Positions 1 through 9,274 of a DNA stretch of 47,015 nt are shown here, piece by piece (within the stretch, counting starts at the first letter, position 1; every line of letters starts with the position of its first letter). The notes under the pieces are model-generated. The model worked only from the letters and a program-made list of their open reading frames with translations, searched no databases and was not told the DNA's origin. The translations under genes and the position numbers were made by a program. The DNA is from Bacillus sp. J33 (GTDB taxonomy: Bacteria > Bacillota > Bacilli > Bacillales > Cytobacillaceae), in contig NZ_JAEL01000042.1 in NCBI RefSeq assembly GCF_000518885.1, positions 201 through 47,215 on the forward strand, in the 5' to 3' direction.

Positions 1-284
1 ATGATGTAACGCAAGTTAGATCATCATTTGTCCAGGTTACCAAGCGATAGCGCGGTAGGAAGAAAGTAAGAAAGTGCCCAATTTAATTTGTCCGTTTTCT
101 TGACGTAGTATCAATATATGCAAAAATGGACCGATTTACCTCACCAAGTGACTGATAAATCCGTGCAACTGGCCGATATATTGAAAACAGCTCCGTTTTG
201 GCACGTAAATAACTTCAAAATTGATGCCGGATTCCAATGGACCCGGCATCTAATTTCATTTCAGCCTCGATCCTTCTCAAATGT
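1..284. other. Left-edge region with no recognisable gene
   Basis: This stretch lies downstream of the histidine kinase gene and runs to the window edge. I translated both strands and found only short open stretches interrupted by stops, none matching a family I know. A plus-strand open frame that begins at 118 runs antisense into the kinase and is best read as a shadow. The only structure seen is the hairpin at 223-250. Confidence 0.4.
223..250 (-). terminator. Hairpin, possible terminator of the histidine kinase gene
   Basis: GATGCCGG at 223-230 pairs perfectly with CCGGCATC at 243-250. Read on the minus strand, the stem lies about 35 bases past the kinase stop codon and is followed by AATTTTG, a weak U tract. 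It is a plausible but not strong intrinsic terminator. Confidence 0.4.
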
Positions 285-3200
285 CTATTTTTCATACGGC
301 AATGAAATGACTATTTTTGTCCCGGCGCCTTCCTCACTAAATAATTCGAAGGTTGCATTTCTAATTAATTTAACCTTGGTATATGGGTTGATAAAGCCTA
401 TTCGGTGGTTATATCCCTTTAAAAGCCGGGTCTGCCGATCTTTTGACATGCCAATGCCATTATCTTCGATGATTATTTCTGCTTGTTTTTCTTTTTGGCG
501 GATGGATAGTTTGATTCGTCCCCCGCCTCTCTTTTTTGATATCCCATGCTGGACAGCATTTTCTACTAGCGGCTGGATGGTCATGGATGGAAGCATCATT
601 TCGATGCTTTCGTCAATATCCAGCTCAATGGCGAGCTGATCGCCAAACCGGATCTTTTCAATGGCCAGGTAGGATTCCACTAATTCTATTTCTTCTTCAA
701 GGGAGACCAAACTGTGGTGCTTTGTATAATCAAGCTTTGAGCGGAAATATACCGAAAGATGTTCAAGAGCCTCTCTCGCAAGATCCGGATTATGATAACT
801 CAATCCAATAATGGTATTTAATGTGTTGTATAAAAAATGCGGAGTAATTTGTGCCTGATAATAACTTAATTCATTATGAATGGAACGTGTAACGGATTCC
901 TTCATGGCAAATAAGGATTTGATTTTGGATAAAAGTTCAAATTCATTTATGGGCTTTTGTACGAAATCGTTGGCCCCTGTATCCATCATATCGATTACAT
1001 TCTTTACATGATTTGTGGATGACAGAATAAGGATGGGAAGCTCAGTAAAAAGATATCTGCTTCTAACCTCTTTGCATAAAGCCATGCCAGACTGGCCCTG
1101 CAAATTCAAATCTATTATGAGCAAATCAGCAAAGTCAGATATAACCATATCATAAGCACTTTTCCCATCTCTGCAAGGAGTAACCGAAAATCCCGAATTT
1201 GATAAAAAATCGATTAAGCCGCTATACTCTTCCAAATTGGCACCGGCAAAAACAATTTTCTTTTGCTGATTGGCTTCCCCTTCGGGAGGGAAAGTGCCCA
1301 ACTCATCAGACATTTCCAGTTCGGCTGATATTTGTTTCTTTACGTTTATATCTTCATAACTCTTTTCTTCATAAATAGGCAAACGGATGTAAACGGTGGT
1401 TCCTATTCCCTTCGTGGACTTCACCCAGATTTCGCCATTCATAAGCCTGATAAATTCCCTTGATATGCTTAAGCCTATTCCGATTCCGTCGTGCTTGCTT
1501 TGCTCGGGAATCTGGTAGAAGGTGTCAAAGATTTTATTGACGTACCGGGCATCCATCCCGATTCCCGTATCTGTCACTTCCATTTGAATGCGTCCATCCA
1601 TTCTCTTAGCACCAATCCGAATTTCGCCGGAAGCGGTATGCCGAATGGCGTTATCAAGCACATTTATGATAACCTCTTTTAATTTCTCCCCATCAGCCAG
1701 CACTTTGGGCAGCATTTTCGGTATATCATCCACCAGGCTGACTTCAGCTCGCAGTTTCAGAATATCCCTCAGTTCCTGTACCATTTCGGATATCATCTCA
1801 AGAGGTACAGGCCTGATGTTTAAAGCCAAATTTTGATTAGAGGCGGCATACCGTAAATCGTCAATAAGCTTCTCAATCTTATTGCCGGAATTCTGCATTT
1901 CCAGAATAAATTCCTGCTGCTTTTGCTTGATCGGGCCTCCTACACCTTCCATCAGCTTTATTGTGTGCCCCATAAGGGTATGTAATGGACCTTTGATTTT
2001 ATTTGAAGTTTTTTCCAAAAATTCGTTTTTCAGCTGGTCCTGAACCAGCAGTTCTTTCGAAAGATTATCCATTTTCCTATATGCAAGCTGCCGCAAATGG
2101 CCGATATAGAAGGACAGGCTTATGGTCATAATGACAAATAATACGACTGGGATTCGGCCTATTTCAACCTGCAGCACTAATTCGATGCCCAGCGCCACTC
2201 CGTAGCAAGTAAATGAAATAGCCGCAATTAATACATACTCACAGCTGCTCACCTTTTGCCTGTATGCTTTAAAAAGGATGTACAGGATATATCCATAAAC
2301 GATTGCGAGCAAACCAATTAAGCTGATTTGCGAGAATTCAATAGGCATCGTCTTATAACGCCAAATTAATATAGATGGAATACTAAGATAAAGAATTTTA
2401 ATAATGATCACGATGGATAGCCACTTTGTTGCTTTTAATGAAGCCTGCTTCCTGAATGTATGATGGGCAAATAGCAGAAAAAACAAAACAGATGCATGAA
2501 TGAACACCAGCTGCAAGCTCAAAAGCATTTCCGAAGAGATTTCAGAAAAAAAGAGATAAATTAATTTTTCATCCTGTGTAGAAAGATAAACACTTTGCGC
2601 GAAACAAAAAATGGAAAAATACAACTCATTTTTTGCTTGTCTCTGCTGAAAGTATTGGAGCAGAACCACCAAGCCAAGCAGCAGGTATCCGCCTGTTATG
2701 AAGCCATCGGTCAGCTTATTCTGATTAGACTCCTCTATAACCTGATCTGCTTTTCCAAAATAAATGGGCTTAACTATTCCTCCGTTTGGGCTGGAACCGT
2801 TTGCCACATGAATAAGGACATCGAGTTTTGTATTTTCGCTCATGGAGAAAAATAAGAATGGACCTTCACGATATTGAAATTCTTCTTGGTCCATGCTTGG
2901 ATTACCGATTCCGCCTGCTTCTTGCCCGTTTACAAACACTCTGCTGGAATGTCTGATTGAATCTGCTCTAAAACCGTATAGACCATCTTCTGGAACGGTA
3001 ATGGATAAATGATATGTTCCTGCCTCAATTGGATGTTTGTTATGCATAAATAAAGAATCCCACTTTTTCGGTACATCTTGAAAAATGGTCTCTCGCGCGA
3101 TTTCATCCATATCGTTTGGTTCAACCAGCTTATTGGGATAAAATTGCCATTCCCCATTTAAAGCCACAAGCTCCTTTGCAGTGATTATGTGCAATTCACC

Positions 3201-3311
3201 CTTTTTTACAATTGGAGCAGATTCCGAGTTTAAGCCGGAACCTCTTAATATACTTATCAAGGTAAATACACAAACCAATATGGAAGCGATGATTGCTGCC
3301 TTTCGCTGCAT
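285..3311 (-). CDS. Membrane hybrid sensor kinase: 7TM sensor, degenerate HisKA, ATPase, receiver, LytS-type kinase
   Basis: A 1008-residue protein. In order: a membrane segment (about 4-20), an extracellular 7TMR-DISM-like sensor (about 40-190), seven membrane segments (about 205-405), a HisKA helix, a HATPase (about 536-646, with DTGIGM and GIGIGL boxes), a receiver (about 686-800) and a C-terminal LytS-type kinase module (about 811-1008). The HisKA box reads SNKIKGPL, so the usual phospho-histidine is Asn437. The second module keeps a good histidine, His825 in ITPHFLYNTL. The receiver keeps Asp734 and the KP lysine but has lost the usual acidic pair (FAGANLEE). The start is the ATG at 3311, preceded by AGAAGGAG; a longer open frame would run into the divergent regulator gene. 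It probably signals to that regulator. Domain order is read directly; the partner and the signal are inferred. Confidence 0.88.
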   Translation of the reverse strand: MQRKAAIIASILVCVFTLISILRGSGLNSESAPIVKKGELHIITAKELVALNGEWQFYPNKLVEPNDMDEIARETIFQDVPKKWDSLFMHNKHPIEAGTYHLSITVPEDGLYGFRADSIRHSSRVFVNGQEAGGIGNPSMDQEEFQYREGPFLFFSMSENTKLDVLIHVANGSSPNGGIVKPIYFGKADQVIEESNQNKLTDGFITGGYLLLGLVVLLQYFQQRQAKNELYFSIFCFAQSVYLSTQDEKLIYLFFSEISSEMLLSLQLVFIHASVLFFLLFAHHTFRKQASLKATKWLSIVIIIKILYLSIPSILIWRYKTMPIEFSQISLIGLLAIVYGYILYILFKAYRQKVSSCEYVLIAAISFTCYGVALGIELVLQVEIGRIPVVLFVIMTISLSFYIGHLRQLAYRKMDNLSKELLVQDQLKNEFLEKTSNKIKGPLHTLMGHTIKLMEGVGGPIKQKQQEFILEMQNSGNKIEKLIDDLRYAASNQNLALNIRPVPLEMISEMVQELRDILKLRAEVSLVDDIPKMLPKVLADGEKLKEVIINVLDNAIRHTASGEIRIGAKRMDGRIQMEVTDTGIGMDARYVNKIFDTFYQIPEQSKHDGIGIGLSISREFIRLMNGEIWVKSTKGIGTTVYIRLPIYEEKSYEDINVKKQISAELEMSDELGTFPPEGEANQQKKIVFAGANLEEYSGLIDFLSNSGFSVTPCRDGKSAYDMVISDFADLLIIDLNLQGQSGMALCKEVRSRYLFTELPILILSSTNHVKNVIDMMDTGANDFVQKPINEFELLSKIKSLFAMKESVTRSIHNELSYYQAQITPHFLYNTLNTIIGLSYHNPDLAREALEHLSVYFRSKLDYTKHHSLVSLEEEIELVESYLAIEKIRFGDQLAIELDIDESIEMMLPSMTIQPLVENAVQHGISKKRGGGRIKLSIRQKEKQAEIIIEDNGIGMSKDRQTRLLKGYNHRIGFINPYTKVKLIRNATFELFSEEGAGTKIVISLPYEK

Positions 3312-3424
3312 AATAACTCCTTCTAGTAAACTTATTTCCTGCCATATTACTATGCCTTTTTTATAATAGTACGTTATAATACCAAAAAAGGAAATACTTA
3401 GTAAAAGAAGAAAAGGATGGTTAC
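3312..3424. promoter_or_regulatory. Divergent promoter region between kinase and response regulator
   Basis: These 113 bases separate the divergent kinase and regulator genes and must hold both promoters. TATAAT occurs at 3362-3367 and again at 3375-3380 on the plus strand. AT-rich TATTATA-type boxes can also be read on the minus strand. No clear -35 element could be fixed, so the transcription starts are undetermined. Confidence 0.4.
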
Positions 3425-4543
3425 ATGATACGGACAATCCTTGTGGATGACGAGGAGCTTTCACTGCTGACACTGGAAAAAAAACTTCAGGATTTTCCCG
3501 AGGTGGAGGTTTTTAGAAGGTATACTTCACACGAAAGGCTTCTTAGTGATTTAAAGAACAAGCCCATCGATGCCGCCTTTTTAGATATTGAAATGGGAGA
3601 AATAAATGGCCTCCAACTGGCGCGTGAAATATTATCTATACACCCTTATACGCAAATTGTCTTTGTATCTGGACATGCAAACTATGCAGTCAATGCATTC
3701 GAACTCGACAGTATCGACTATCTTTTAAAGCCGGTAACTGCCAAAAGACTTGAGAAAACAATTAACAGACTGAAAAGCAATCTCAAAACTTCGAAAAGCA
3801 AAACACAAGCTGATTCAAACGAGCCTCGTATTAAAATCTGCTGCTTTAGCAAACTCCAGATATTCTTTGATGGAAAACCCATTCGCTTTAAGACGGCTAA
3901 ATCAAAAGAACTTTTTGCTTTCCTTCTTATAAATATGGGTTCATACATACATCGGGACATCATTATAGAAAAAATTTGGCCCGGCCATGACTATAAAAAC
4001 GCCAAGACTTACTTGCATACTAGTTTATCTTATTTACGCAAGCTTCTTTCTGAATGGGGCTGCCCCGAAGCCATAAGCTTTTTAAATCAATCTTACTGCT
4101 TGCTGCTGGATTCTATTTATTTCGATGCTAAGGAATTTAACAGGCTGGCAAAATTGGCGCTAAGCGGCAATCAGCCTGATTATAAAGCCCTTGATCAAGC
4201 AATTGAATTGTATAAAGGAGCGTTTCTTGAGGAGGATGGCTATGAATGGGGATATGAATATGCTGAGTCCTATGAGCAAACCCTAACTCTTCTGCTATCC
4301 GAGGCAATTAAGGAATTAAAACGGAAAGATCCTAATAAAGCCATCTCACTTTTAAAAATATACAAAAAAATAGAGCCTTATTCTGAATATGCTGTATTGA
4401 ATCTCATGGAAATCTATGCTGAATTGGGAATGCAAACGGATGCCATCCGGACATATCAGCAATACGCAGAGCTTCTGAATGATGAACTAGCATTGGATCC
4501 TGCATCAAAAATACAGGATTTGTATGCTAAGCTTATTTATTAA
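3425..4543 (+). CDS. Response regulator with winged-helix and BTAD (SARP-type) domains
   Basis: A 372-residue DNA-binding response regulator. Residues 1-120 form an intact receiver with acidic residues Asp8 and Asp9, phospho-acceptor Asp54, Ser82 and Lys102 (LLKP). Residues about 137-245 look like an OmpR-type winged helix, followed by a helical bacterial transcriptional activation domain to the end, the arrangement of SARP-type activators. AAAAGGATGG precedes the ATG at 3425. It is divergent from the large membrane kinase, its probable donor. It ends 125 bases before the convergent 3' end of the glycosidase gene, so control of that operon is possible but only inferred. Confidence 0.88.
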   Translation: MIRTILVDDEELSLLTLEKKLQDFPEVEVFRRYTSHERLLSDLKNKPIDAAFLDIEMGEINGLQLAREILSIHPYTQIVFVSGHANYAVNAFELDSIDYLLKPVTAKRLEKTINRLKSNLKTSKSKTQADSNEPRIKICCFSKLQIFFDGKPIRFKTAKSKELFAFLLINMGSYIHRDIIIEKIWPGHDYKNAKTYLHTSLSYLRKLLSEWGCPEAISFLNQSYCLLLDSIYFDAKEFNRLAKLALSGNQPDYKALDQAIELYKGAFLEEDGYEWGYEYAESYEQTLTLLLSEAIKELKRKDPNKAISLLKIYKKIEPYSEYAVLNLMEIYAELGMQTDAIRTYQQYAELLNDELALDPASKIQDLYAKLIY

Positions 4544-4636
4544 AGGTTCTTTTCGAATAAATAGCCATATTATTCATGCCCGTTGATTAAACTTCGTTAC
4601 CCGCCCGAAAAGCAAAAGCTTTACAAGAATTAAAAT

Positions 4637-4669
4637 AGTTCAGAAGGGCCAGCGCCCCTCTGAACTTTT
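4637..4669. terminator. Bidirectional intrinsic terminator
   Basis: AGTTCAGAAGGGC at 4637-4649 pairs with GCCCCTCTGAACT at 4653-4665, with one or two mismatches. T-rich sequence follows on the plus strand and A/T-rich sequence on the minus side. It sits between two convergent genes and overlaps the stop codon of the glycosidase gene. Confidence 0.7.
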
Positions 4670-7600
4670 AATACTCCCCAAATAATTCTTTAATTTTTTT
4701 GTAAGACTGCTTAAGCCTTTCTTCTGACAATGGCTTCTCCCATTTCTTCCAGCTATACCCCTTCATGATCCCCAGTTTTCCTTCTCTTACATTAGGCAAT
4801 GAATCAATCAGGTTGTGTTGTTCATCAAAATATAATGCCCCGATGCTGATTTGATCGATTTTGATGTTTCCTTCCAGTCCTTTGGAATAGATATCCCCCA
4901 TGAACTCTCTTTGGCTTGGATCCTTCGCCTGCAGCAGCAGCCATGGGATACGAATTTCTACTGTACCATTTTTTGAAACCGCATAGTCTGCCAGAGAATC
5001 GTACTCTTTTGAATCCGGGTTTCCATTCCCTAATTGCAGCTTGCCAGTTTCATAGCTTTTAAAGTCAATCGTTCGATTTTGCGAAGGGATAAAAAGCTCC
5101 CTGCTTAACACATATTCAATCCTTGAGAAATTCCCGCTGTTTTTCTTAGGCAATGGCGGCTTTGGTTTAATCATTCCCAATTGATGGCCGTACTGGAATT
5201 GGAAGAGATCATAATACGTATCCACCATCATTCTGGATTCTTTTTCATCCAGGTTAATAATAAATTCAACCCCATTAGAAAAAGAAGGAAGATCACGTCC
5301 ATTAATAAAGTGGTTCCCCTGGTTTGGTATGACATCCAGCAGAATCATCGGGTAGCCTTTGTTCTTGGAATCAAGATCCATTCTCAAATAAAGGTATCTC
5401 TCATCATGATCAGCATACATTGATCTAATGTGGCTGCCTTTGTACAGGGGCGGGCTCTGCCACTCTTCCGCTTTCCCGTCCACCCGGATTTTATGGCGGT
5501 CAAAACTTAAAAGCCCGAATTGCTGTTCATTGGTTTGGGAATTGGACCAGAATGGACGGCGATCAGGATTATCATAATCCATCGTATTCCATGTCCGTTT
5601 AAACCACTCATCCTGCCAGGTGAAAATCATTCCCCCAAGGAGCTCCTCGGCCATAATATCTTCATATAAGCGGCTGACGATTTCGCCCTGCTGTTTTTCG
5701 GATAAGAAACCCTGGTTCCAGCCAAAAGGATTTTCATGTGTCATGCCCCTCGAAGCCGGAACGCCAAATTCTGCAACCAGAATGGGCAGCCTATGTGCCT
5801 GATGCAAATCATTCAAGTAGGCTGCATAACTGTTGTTTTCCCCTCTATGGTCTTTATACTGTTGATAGGATTCTTCATAGTTAAAGAAATCGGGATAATA
5901 CGGGTAAATATGGTAGGATGCAAACTGCCCAGCCTTCTTCATGTCCGCTTTCGCATAAATAACATTTGGATCTACACTGACAAGGTCTTCTTGATCATTC
6001 GGTTCAGAAGGGTGATCAAGAATATCTGTCGTTACCCAGTTTGTAAAACTGAGCGGTCTGATCCAATTATATTGCTCCTTTTCATACTCAACCATGGCAT
6101 CCATCTGCCGGGCTAACCAAACTTCAAAGGGTTGGCCGCCTTTTGTCTGAAAATATTTCCCTGCATAATCCGGCATTCCTTCATGTATATTATTGGTGTT
6201 TTCAACCATATACGGGTTCCACTCGATCCCAATCAGCCACCCGATCACATACTCGGATACATCTGCCCGATAAACCCCTGATGCATGCCCTGGTTCTGGA
6301 TTGACCACCTTATTTCCATGGACGACATCCACCATTTTCTTCATCTCTTCCTGAAATTCATTGAGATTCTTTTCCTCAAAAGCGTCCATCGACTCTTCCA
6401 GATTTTCCTCATTGATCCATACACCATGAAAAACATATAGTTTCTCTTCATGATTATCATTAAATCGTTTTAATGCACGATAAAAGCCAGGCGGGTGAAG
6501 TGTATAGACACGGATGCTATTGGCATTCATTTCCCCGATCATTTCAAACCACCGATAATATTCTTCTTCGGTAATCGCCGCTTCTCCGGGAAAATAACCT
6601 GGTTTTCCCATTCCAATATTGACACCTTTTACAGGCATGGAGACCCATTTATCATTCTTATAAACCTCAAAAGTATCCTGATTTACCCTGGCTTTGTATT
6701 GAAGGGAATCTGCTTTTGATTTGTGCGCCCCCTGACTTACAGAAAAATCCTGTAAAATACTTTTCATCATTGGGACATATGCAGACCAATAAAAAGCTTC
6801 CTCCGAATATTTCAGCCCAACCCGGTAGGCAGCATCGAGCCCTTTCATTTTGTAAAACGAAGGCACTTTTTCGATATCGTTAAAGTCTCCTGCAAAATAA
6901 TAACTGGCAGCAGATCCAGACTGATTAGCCAATACAGCTGCAAATTCGGACGGAATTCCTTTTTCCTCCAGTAATCTTTTGCCTTGCTTAGTAAGGTCCC
7001 ATTGATAGTTTGCAAGCACTTCGCTCCCGCTCTTTGGCGTTACAATATCAAACCAATATTTGTACTCTGGATTCCCTTCAATTCCAAACCGCTTTTTACC
7101 GGTATCTGTAAAAGAAAGATTTATGCCGCCTTCATTTATATGTTTTCCCTGTTCAAGTACGACAACTTGATAATCCAGATCATTAACAAGAATGAAGCCT
7201 TCACCGCTATATTTCCACCCATCTTGAAATTCGTCGAGGATCCATTGGGGGATTTCCTTGTTCTTATCAGGATCCAGCTCTTCAAAATATCGGCCAGTCC
7301 ACCCGCTCCATTCTATTCCAAGGTAGTCGGCAACAGACTCCCTGACAGTTGTTTGGGTCGGTGAAGCAAATGTATTAAATTCTGCGATAAACAGGCTTTT
7401 TTTCTTTTGAATCAGCCGATCGAGAATCGCATTCCACTCGCCTTCCTCCAGCCCGCCATAAAGTTTGCCTGACCTTGAGCCCTCTCTTTTCTTCTCAAGC
7501 CATGGAAGATCATCTTCATACACCCCATAAGTGTCAGCGGCATAGATAATATCATAATCTGAGAAATCGGATGGAAAATCTTTGATGGTGTAGCTTTTAC

Positions 7601-7844
7601 TTTTTTCTTGGGGCTTGAATCCGTAATAATCGGTGTATGCCTGGATCGGATTGCCGCTGCCATTCTCATATTTCATATGATTAAGCACCCAGGTGATCCC
7701 CTGATGTTCCCGGTAGGATTCACTCGGGACTGTCTTATCAAGAATGGCTACTTTGACTTTCTTAGAGTCTTCCAGATGCCACCAAACAATTGGCAAAATA
7801 AAAAGAATCACAAGTATTGCTCCTGCAGCATAAAAGCGTTTCAT
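4668..7844 (-). CDS. Membrane-anchored clan GH-A-like glycosidase with C-terminal CBM9-like domain
   Basis: A 1058-residue protein and the last gene of the operon. A signal anchor covers residues 4-22. An uncharacterised alpha/beta region of about 380 residues follows, then a TIM-barrel-like region (about 400-770). There, GIEWNP (Glu541) and VAEFG (Glu692) look like the acid/base and nucleophile glutamates of clan GH-A. From about residue 785 a VDGKAEEW start and beta-rich sequence resemble a CBM9/DOMON-like carbohydrate-binding domain. The start is the ATG at 7844, which overlaps the glycosyltransferase stop as ATGA and follows AAAGGAAAA; a longer upstream frame is not needed. It probably trims or releases the polymer made by the upstream synthase at the outer membrane face. 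Substrate is unknown, and the catalytic residues are assigned by eye. Confidence 0.75.
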   Translation of the reverse strand: MKRFYAAGAILVILFILPIVWWHLEDSKKVKVAILDKTVPSESYREHQGITWVLNHMKYENGSGNPIQAYTDYYGFKPQEKSKSYTIKDFPSDFSDYDIIYAADTYGVYEDDLPWLEKKREGSRSGKLYGGLEEGEWNAILDRLIQKKKSLFIAEFNTFASPTQTTVRESVADYLGIEWSGWTGRYFEELDPDKNKEIPQWILDEFQDGWKYSGEGFILVNDLDYQVVVLEQGKHINEGGINLSFTDTGKKRFGIEGNPEYKYWFDIVTPKSGSEVLANYQWDLTKQGKRLLEEKGIPSEFAAVLANQSGSAASYYFAGDFNDIEKVPSFYKMKGLDAAYRVGLKYSEEAFYWSAYVPMMKSILQDFSVSQGAHKSKADSLQYKARVNQDTFEVYKNDKWVSMPVKGVNIGMGKPGYFPGEAAITEEEYYRWFEMIGEMNANSIRVYTLHPPGFYRALKRFNDNHEEKLYVFHGVWINEENLEESMDAFEEKNLNEFQEEMKKMVDVVHGNKVVNPEPGHASGVYRADVSEYVIGWLIGIEWNPYMVENTNNIHEGMPDYAGKYFQTKGGQPFEVWLARQMDAMVEYEKEQYNWIRPLSFTNWVTTDILDHPSEPNDQEDLVSVDPNVIYAKADMKKAGQFASYHIYPYYPDFFNYEESYQQYKDHRGENNSYAAYLNDLHQAHRLPILVAEFGVPASRGMTHENPFGWNQGFLSEKQQGEIVSRLYEDIMAEELLGGMIFTWQDEWFKRTWNTMDYDNPDRRPFWSNSQTNEQQFGLLSFDRHKIRVDGKAEEWQSPPLYKGSHIRSMYADHDERYLYLRMDLDSKNKGYPMILLDVIPNQGNHFINGRDLPSFSNGVEFIINLDEKESRMMVDTYYDLFQFQYGHQLGMIKPKPPLPKKNSGNFSRIEYVLSRELFIPSQNRTIDFKSYETGKLQLGNGNPDSKEYDSLADYAVSKNGTVEIRIPWLLLQAKDPSQREFMGDIYSKGLEGNIKIDQISIGALYFDEQHNLIDSLPNVREGKLGIMKGYSWKKWEKPLSEERLKQSYKKIKELFGEY

Positions 7845-9271
7845 ACAGATTTTCCTTTCGTTGAATGTCCGATTCTCTGCATATCTCCCCATTCCTGCTT
7901 TCTGATCAGGAAGAATAGCAAGCCCTCCATCCGCCAGAGAAGTGAAATCGGTTTATACCAAAACACTTCAGTCAGTGACATGAAGATAAGCCGGAATAGG
8001 TCGCTTTTCCTTGGATATACGTCTTTGCTCCAAGCATCGAGGAGGACGGAAGCAATCGATAGCACACTTCCATAAAGAATAAATAAAAGAGCCAATAAAA
8101 CAGCAAATTCAAAATAAATGTCCCCCATGAAAAATGCGGCTATGATATATATGTATCCGCCCAGCTCAATAACCGGCCCAAGGCATTCTATAAACCAGAA
8201 ATACGGAAAGGAAACCATGCCAACAGCTCCATATTTCGGATTAAGCGTCATTCGTTTATGTTTCCATAAACTTTCTATGAGGCCTTGATGCCATCTTCTC
8301 CTTTGTTTTCTCAATGTGGAGATTTTCTCAGGTGCCTCCGTCCAGCAAACCGGATCAGGAACAAATTCAATGCTTTTCTTTAAATTATTTTCCTTTATAT
8401 ACCGATGGAGTTTTACAACCAGCTCCATATCCTCTCCAATGGAATTTATCGCATAGCCTCCAGCTTTCACGGCCCACTCCTTAGAGAACACACTGAAAGC
8501 TCCGGAAATAATTAGCACCAGGTTATAGCGGCTGAATGAAATCCTGCCCATCATAAAGGCCCTTAAATACTCAATCACCTGCATAACGATCAAATAATTT
8601 TTTGCCAGGATCGTTTCCATCACAGTGCCTGATTGAATAAAACTGCCGTTGGCGATTCTGACATTCCCGCCTGCCGCAATCACATCTCCATCCGAGGAGA
8701 TGATTGGTTTCATTACCCTTAGGAGCGATTTTTCATTTAAGATCGAATCGCCATCTATCGAGCAGAAATAGGGATACCTGGAAAAGTTAATACCAGCATT
8801 CAATGCATCGGCCTTTCCGCCGTTTTCTTTCTCGATGAGCCATACCCCCTGGTGAACGGCAGACTGAAAGACCCTGGTAATTGACTTTGTTGGAAGTTCC
8901 TTCCTTATCACCTTATCTGCTTCACGGAAATGGAACTCCTGTATCAATTTTTGCTGCGTGCTGTCTGTCGATCCATCATTCACAATGATAATTTCAGTCT
9001 GCGGAAATCGGAGCGACAGTAAAGAATGAACTGTATCCAGGATTCCCGCTTCCTCATTGAAAGCAGGAACAATGATAGAGATGGGCTTCATATGAATACT
9101 GCCCAGGTTTTCTTCATCTGCTTCCTCTTTATCCAGTAAGGAATATTTTCGAATATGAATAAAAGCAATTGCCAGCATAAGTGTATAGGCTAAAATCACA
9201 ATCACCATATATAGAAGGATGGCACTTCCGAAGAACAATCCGATTTTTTCTGTAACTTCCTGCATATTCAT
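7841..9271 (-). CDS. Processive family 2 glycosyltransferase (polysaccharide synthase)
   Basis: A 476-residue membrane GT2 enzyme of the PgaC, NodC and cellulose synthase type. One membrane helix lies at about 15-40, the catalytic domain at about 62-330, and several membrane segments follow to the end. Key motifs are all present: the NDGS region (Asp99), DGD at 173-175, ED at 280-281 and QRRRW at 323-327. The last two mark processive synthases. It probably polymerises a nucleotide-sugar and exports the chain. No PilZ domain is visible, so any c-di-GMP control would go through the neighbours. AAAGGA precedes the ATG at 9271, four bases after the HEAT gene stop. The polymer cannot be told from sequence alone. 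Confidence 0.9.
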   Translation of the reverse strand: MNMQEVTEKIGLFFGSAILLYMVIVILAYTLMLAIAFIHIRKYSLLDKEEADEENLGSIHMKPISIIVPAFNEEAGILDTVHSLLSLRFPQTEIIIVNDGSTDSTQQKLIQEFHFREADKVIRKELPTKSITRVFQSAVHQGVWLIEKENGGKADALNAGINFSRYPYFCSIDGDSILNEKSLLRVMKPIISSDGDVIAAGGNVRIANGSFIQSGTVMETILAKNYLIVMQVIEYLRAFMMGRISFSRYNLVLIISGAFSVFSKEWAVKAGGYAINSIGEDMELVVKLHRYIKENNLKKSIEFVPDPVCWTEAPEKISTLRKQRRRWHQGLIESLWKHKRMTLNPKYGAVGMVSFPYFWFIECLGPVIELGGYIYIIAAFFMGDIYFEFAVLLALLFILYGSVLSIASVLLDAWSKDVYPRKSDLFRLIFMSLTEVFWYKPISLLWRMEGLLFFLIRKQEWGDMQRIGHSTKGKSV

Positions 9272-9274
9272 CTT

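Noticed and set aside
118..639. Plus-strand 173-codon open frame
   Set aside because: Most of it is antisense to the kinase C-terminus, it has no ribosome site and no recognisable domain.
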